This document shows, one piece after another, positions 60,973-64,000 of a DNA stretch of 64,000 nt. The position numbers were made by a program, and so were the translations under genes. The notes beneath the pieces are model-generated. The model saw nothing but the letters and a program-made list of their open reading frames with translations, did not search any database and had not been told where the DNA came from. This stretch comes from JAICMB01 sp035295125. Its GTDB lineage: Bacteria > Acidobacteriota > Terriglobia > Bryobacterales > Bryobacteraceae. The DNA lies in NCBI GenBank assembly GCA_035295125.1, contig DATGJP010000078.1, positions 124,001 to 188,000 on the forward strand. Direction: 5' to 3'. Every line of letters starts with the position of its first letter. Positions within the stretch are counted from its first letter, which is position 1.

Positions 60973-63900
60973 CTACTTCCCGGTTGCCGCTCGATCGAAT
61001 CGAGCCGCTTCCGCCTTGGCTTGCTGCAGCAGCGGCAGTTCCGGGTCGGCGTCCTTCCAGGTTACGAGGAATCGCCCATACGCATCCTTGGCCTTGTCCG
61101 TCTGGCCGGATCCCGCCAGCGCACGCGCCAACTGCAAGTACGCCAAGGCGCCCGTAATGTCGCTGAGCACCACACCGGGATGATCGACGATGCTCTGGAA
61201 ATCCGCAGCCGCAGCCGCGTACTCTTTGGCGTGGGCATGCGCCAGTCCACGAACATACACCGCATCCATCACTGCGTAAAACGCTACGTTGCTGACTCCC
61301 GTTTGCGCCAGATCGTACCCGGCTCCTTTCATGGTGGCGGCAACCGCCTTGTCAGGCGCGCCCCGATTCAGCCAGGCCATGCCTTCGACTGCCGGCAGGT
61401 ATTTGAACTGAATCGAGGTATCCTCTGGGAACTCCGCGCCCCATGCTCGCTCCACGGCCAGGCCACGCGCTGTATCGCCTGCCAGAACCAGAGCCAGCGC
61501 GGGACCGAAATCGGAATCACGTCCATGAAAAGACCCGAGCGCACGATTTGCGTCTTCTTTCGCCTGAGCGGTGTTGCCGGCGTATGCTTCCCAGAGCGCG
61601 ACGCCGCTCCGAAACAGGGCGGAGCGCTCGACGAGTTTGGCTTGATCGGCCGACGCGATTGCCTGCCCGGCGAGTGTCCGCGCCTCGCGCAAGCGGCCGG
61701 AGTAAGCCGCGACGCCGGCCTCCTGGAAAGCAAAAAGTCCTTGATCATCCGACTTCCCGCGGCGTTCGGCCGCATAGCGCACCATCCCGTCGCGATCTCC
61801 CTTCAGGAATCGGACGTAGTAGCCGCTCGTATAGTGCCAAACATGGTGGAGGCCTCGGGCATTGGCCTGTCGAATGGCGGCCTCTGCGTCGTCGGGCCTC
61901 ATGAGAAACAGATACAGGCGCGGCAAGTTGGAATAGTAAGCGCCGGCGCCCCCAACGGGGCCGACCGCGATAGCTCGCTTCGCGGCCTCGACTCCGTTTT
62001 CGTACTTCCCGGTTCCCATCGCGGTCAAACCGCTGAGAAAGTCGAGCGGCAGCCAGTCAGATGGGAATCGCCGGCTCCAGGCCTCGAGTGTCTGACGCCC
62101 CGTTTCCAGATTGCGCGCGACGTTGCGTTGGTAGTTGTACGTGATCAGGAAATTCTCGCGCTCGCTTACGCCTTCCCGAAGTGCATAAGCCTTCGTAATG
62201 GCATCCCGGCTGAAAGCGAATTCACCGACCGCGTCGTAGGCTCGGCCGAGTGTCGAGTGTGCGCTGGCAAACTGCGGATCGATTTCTATAGCCCGCTTCA
62301 ACAGGGGAAAGGCCTCGACCACTCCTTTTTGGCCGACCACCGTATACGACAAGCTGTATAGTTTCAACGCTTCGAGCGATGGAGTGGTGGCCTCCTCCAG
62401 GCGGAGCGGAGCCGGAATGTTGGCGAGCGCGGTTCCCAGGCCGGTCGCGAATTCCCGAGCCAGCTTGTCCATCGTCCCGAAGAGAACCTCACGCCGTTCC
62501 GCCCTGGCTTGCTGCTCGCTGATCACATCGCCTGTCGCGCAGTTTCTCGCCCGCAACTGTACCAGATAGGAGTCACCAAGAACGGTCAGCGCTGGTTCGA
62601 TAACCGCCTTGGCCGCCACTCGTTCACAGATTTCACGCGCGATTTCGGGGGACAACCGCGTGGAAGCTGGCTTGCGCATCCTGGCGAGCAGGTAGGTAAT
62701 GCGGTCGTCCGGGATGGGCGTCAAAGCAGGTCCTAGTCCTGCCATTAGCGTCTGGCGGAGGACCCGGTCGTAGGTGGCGGCGTCGCCGGTCGATGCGGTG
62801 ATAGGATCTGCGACAACGACGGGCTCCGGCGCTTTGGGCGTACTCGCAACACCGCGGAATTTGTAGTATCCCAGGCCCGCGGCAGCCAGCACCATTACGC
62901 AAGCTGCCGCCGCAACCATCGAAACTCGCGACATTTTTCGGGAAAGCGAGGGAAGCCGGCTTTGTGACATTCCATGCAAATCCGCCCGAATCTCGCTCGC
63001 GTGCTGATAGCGCGTTTCCCGGTCCTTATCGAGGCACTTAGCGATAATTCGTTCCAATTCCGGCGGCGCTGCCGGATTCAAGCGCGAAACCGGCGGCGGC
63101 GTGTAATGCAGGATGGACGCGAAGATCTCATTGAGGCCTTGGCCGCGGAACGGGGCCTCGCCCGTTGCCATTTCATAGAGCACAACACCAAACGAGAACA
63201 GATCGGTGCGCGGGTCGAGCGGCTTCGCACCCACCTGCTCCGGCGACATGTAGGCGGCCGTCCCTATTGCACTACCCGCGTTAGTTAAGTCATGGTCGAA
63301 CGCTGCGGTTGTCCCGCCTGGCGGCGGCCCGTCGGTCCGGTCTGTTCGGAATTTGGCCAATCCGAAATCGAGGATCTTGGCATGTTGGCGATCGGTGACA
63401 AAGATATTGGCGGGCATGATATCGCGGTGGATGATGCCGGCCTGGTCGGCGGCGTCGAGTCCGTCTGCGATTTCGATGGCGAGCGGCAGCAGCTCCGCGA
63501 TGGGCAGCGCCTTGCCGGAGATTCGTTCCTTTAGCGAAACGCCCTCGAGGAACTCCATCGAGATGAAGGAGCGCCCGTTGAGCTCTCCCACGTCATAAAT
63601 GGTGCAGATATTCGGATGGTTGAGCGCCGAACCGGCGCGAGCTTCGCGGCGAAAACGGCTCAACAACTCCGGGTCTGCCGTCAAATTGCCGGAGAGAAAC
63701 TTGATGGCGGCGAACCTGTGCAGCCGGAGGTCTTCGGCCTTGTAAACCACCCCCATACCGCCGCTGCCGAGTTTCTCGATAAGACGATAGTTTCCGGTTG
63801 TGCTGGCGGATTCGATCATCGAGTCGCGGGCGGCTTCGACTTCGATGGCCGCACGCTCGAGGAAGCCCGCTGCGTCGTCCTTGCAGGCCAACAGCGACCG

Positions 63901-64000
63901 CACTTCGCGCTCGATTGCTTCGTCGCCCGCGCACTCACGAGCGATAAACGCCTCACGCTCGTGGGGCGGGACGCTGCTGATGGATTCCAGGAGGGCATCG
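60973..64000 (-). CDS. Tandem paralogous Ser/Thr kinase, 5' end beyond the window, altered catalytic loop
   Basis: The frame is open to base 64000, so the N-terminus is cut off. The rest parallels the next gene segment by segment: GSGGMGVVYKAED, FAAIKFLSG, DFGLAKF and YMSPEQ, one membrane helix, and a long TPR-like tail ending AEAARFDRAATGK. The catalytic loop reads HRDIMPAN; the conserved Lys is Met (codon at 63415-63417). The downstream paralog has Lys. This residue contacts the gamma-phosphate in active Hanks kinases, so activity may be reduced. The two genes clearly arose by duplication. Confidence 0.9.
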   Translation of the reverse strand, partial: DALLESISSVPPHEREAFIARECAGDEAIEREVRSLLACKDDAAGFLERAAIEVEAARDSMIESASTTGNYRLIEKLGSGGMGVVYKAEDLRLHRFAAIKFLSGNLTADPELLSRFRREARAGSALNHPNICTIYDVGELNGRSFISMEFLEGVSLKERISGKALPIAELLPLAIEIADGLDAADQAGIIHRDIMPANIFVTDRQHAKILDFGLAKFRTDRTDGPPPGGTTAAFDHDLTNAGSAIGTAAYMSPEQVGAKPLDPRTDLFSFGVVLYEMATGEAPFRGQGLNEIFASILHYTPPPVSRLNPAAPPELERIIAKCLDKDRETRYQHASEIRADLHGMSQSRLPSLSRKMSRVSMVAAAACVMVLAAAGLGYYKFRGVASTPKAPEPVVVADPITASTGDAATYDRVLRQTLMAGLGPALTPIPDDRITYLLARMRKPASTRLSPEIAREICERVAAKAVIEPALTVLGDSYLVQLRARNCATGDVISEQQARAERREVLFGTMDKLAREFATGLGTALANIPAPLRLEEATTPSLEALKLYSLSYTVVGQKGVVEAFPLLKRAIEIDPQFASAHSTLGRAYDAVGEFAFSRDAITKAYALREGVSERENFLITYNYQRNVARNLETGRQTLEAWSRRFPSDWLPLDFLSGLTAMGTGKYENGVEAAKRAIAVGPVGGAGAYYSNLPRLYLFLMRPDDAEAAIRQANARGLHHVWHYTSGYYVRFLKGDRDGMVRYAAERRGKSDDQGLFAFQEAGVAAYSGRLREARTLAGQAIASADQAKLVERSALFRSGVALWEAYAGNTAQAKEDANRALGSFHGRDSDFGPALALVLAGDTARGLAVERAWGAEFPEDTSIQFKYLPAVEGMAWLNRGAPDKAVAATMKGAGYDLAQTGVSNVAFYAVMDAVYVRGLAHAHAKEYAAAAADFQSIVDHPGVVLSDITGALAYLQLARALAGSGQTDKAKDAYGRFLVTWKDADPELPLLQQAKAEAARFDRAATGK

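Noticed and set aside
60715..62361. Plus-strand open frame of 548 codons opposite the tandem kinases
   Set aside because: It lies fully antisense to two well-supported kinase genes, shows no recognisable domain, and reflects the codon bias of the GC-rich opposite strand.
1..64000. CRISPR arrays, tRNA or rRNA genes, insertion sequences
   Set aside because: No regularly spaced direct repeats, no cloverleaf-like or rRNA-like sequence and no transposase were recognised on reading; short RNAs could still be missed without a covariance search.

Overview
The window looks like a chromosomal stretch of an acidobacterium, most likely of the Solibacter/Bryobacter type. This is an inference from gene content and was not tested by search. 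The pointers are a GC-rich, densely packed genome, an 804-residue orphan FtsX-type permease of the acidobacterial ADOP kind, a large Oar-like TonB receptor with an N-terminal carboxypeptidase-regulatory domain, a sulfatase-fold protein fused to TPRs, large Ser/Thr kinases with TPR-like tails, and several secreted peptidases. No rRNA, tRNA, CRISPR array, transposase or phage gene was recognised.

Layout. 1-9.3 kb: housekeeping genes (threonylcarbamoyl-AMP synthase, homocysteine methyltransferase/MTHFR fusion, hemB), an HD-GYP response regulator, a DinB-like secreted protein, a lytic transglycosylase and the ADOP permease. 9.3-23.3 kb: class II aldolase, a frameshifted AHSA1-type gene, a secreted amidohydrolase, an M13 metallopeptidase, an acyltransferase, a ricin-lectin/DUF3011 protein, two S9 peptidases, a DUF6807 protein, tatA-tatC and an M91-like (NleD-type) zinc peptidase. 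23.4-47.1 kb: a 24-kb glycan-biosynthesis island. 47.1-51.7 kb: a DUF3300 protein, a desaturase/cyclopropane synthase pair and a frameshifted alpha/beta hydrolase. 52.1-64 kb: a sulfatase-TPR protein, the TonB receptor and two tandem kinases, the second cut by the right window edge.

The glycan island has two parts. The first holds CDP-sugar genes: glucose-1-phosphate cytidylyltransferase, an SDR, and the iron-sulfur/PMP dehydrase RfbH, read as one minus-strand operon. Nearby are a ThDP enzyme resembling the YerE type, a methyltransferase with the architecture of sugar C-methyltransferases, a NeuB-family synthase and GT-C-like membrane proteins. Together they suggest a 3,6-dideoxy, possibly branched, CDP-sugar. 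The CDP-glucose 4,6-dehydratase and the E3 reductase are not in the window. The second part is a tight seven-gene plus-strand operon (37931-47054): YfhO-like membrane protein, SDR epimerase, DPM-like GT2, a protein fusing a YvcK/CofD domain to a GT2-like domain, a HAD phosphatase, a sugar nucleotidyltransferase and an FAD oxidoreductase. I regard this operon, and the YvcK-GT fusion in it, as the best candidate for an undescribed system.

Other notable points are a mosaic family of intergenic palindromic repeats (TGTRATGCAGG modules and a CAGGCGAAACCGCCTG module), one of which now supplies the C-terminus of an acyltransferase; two genes broken by single frameshifts; and a Met in place of the catalytic-loop Lys in the second tandem kinase.
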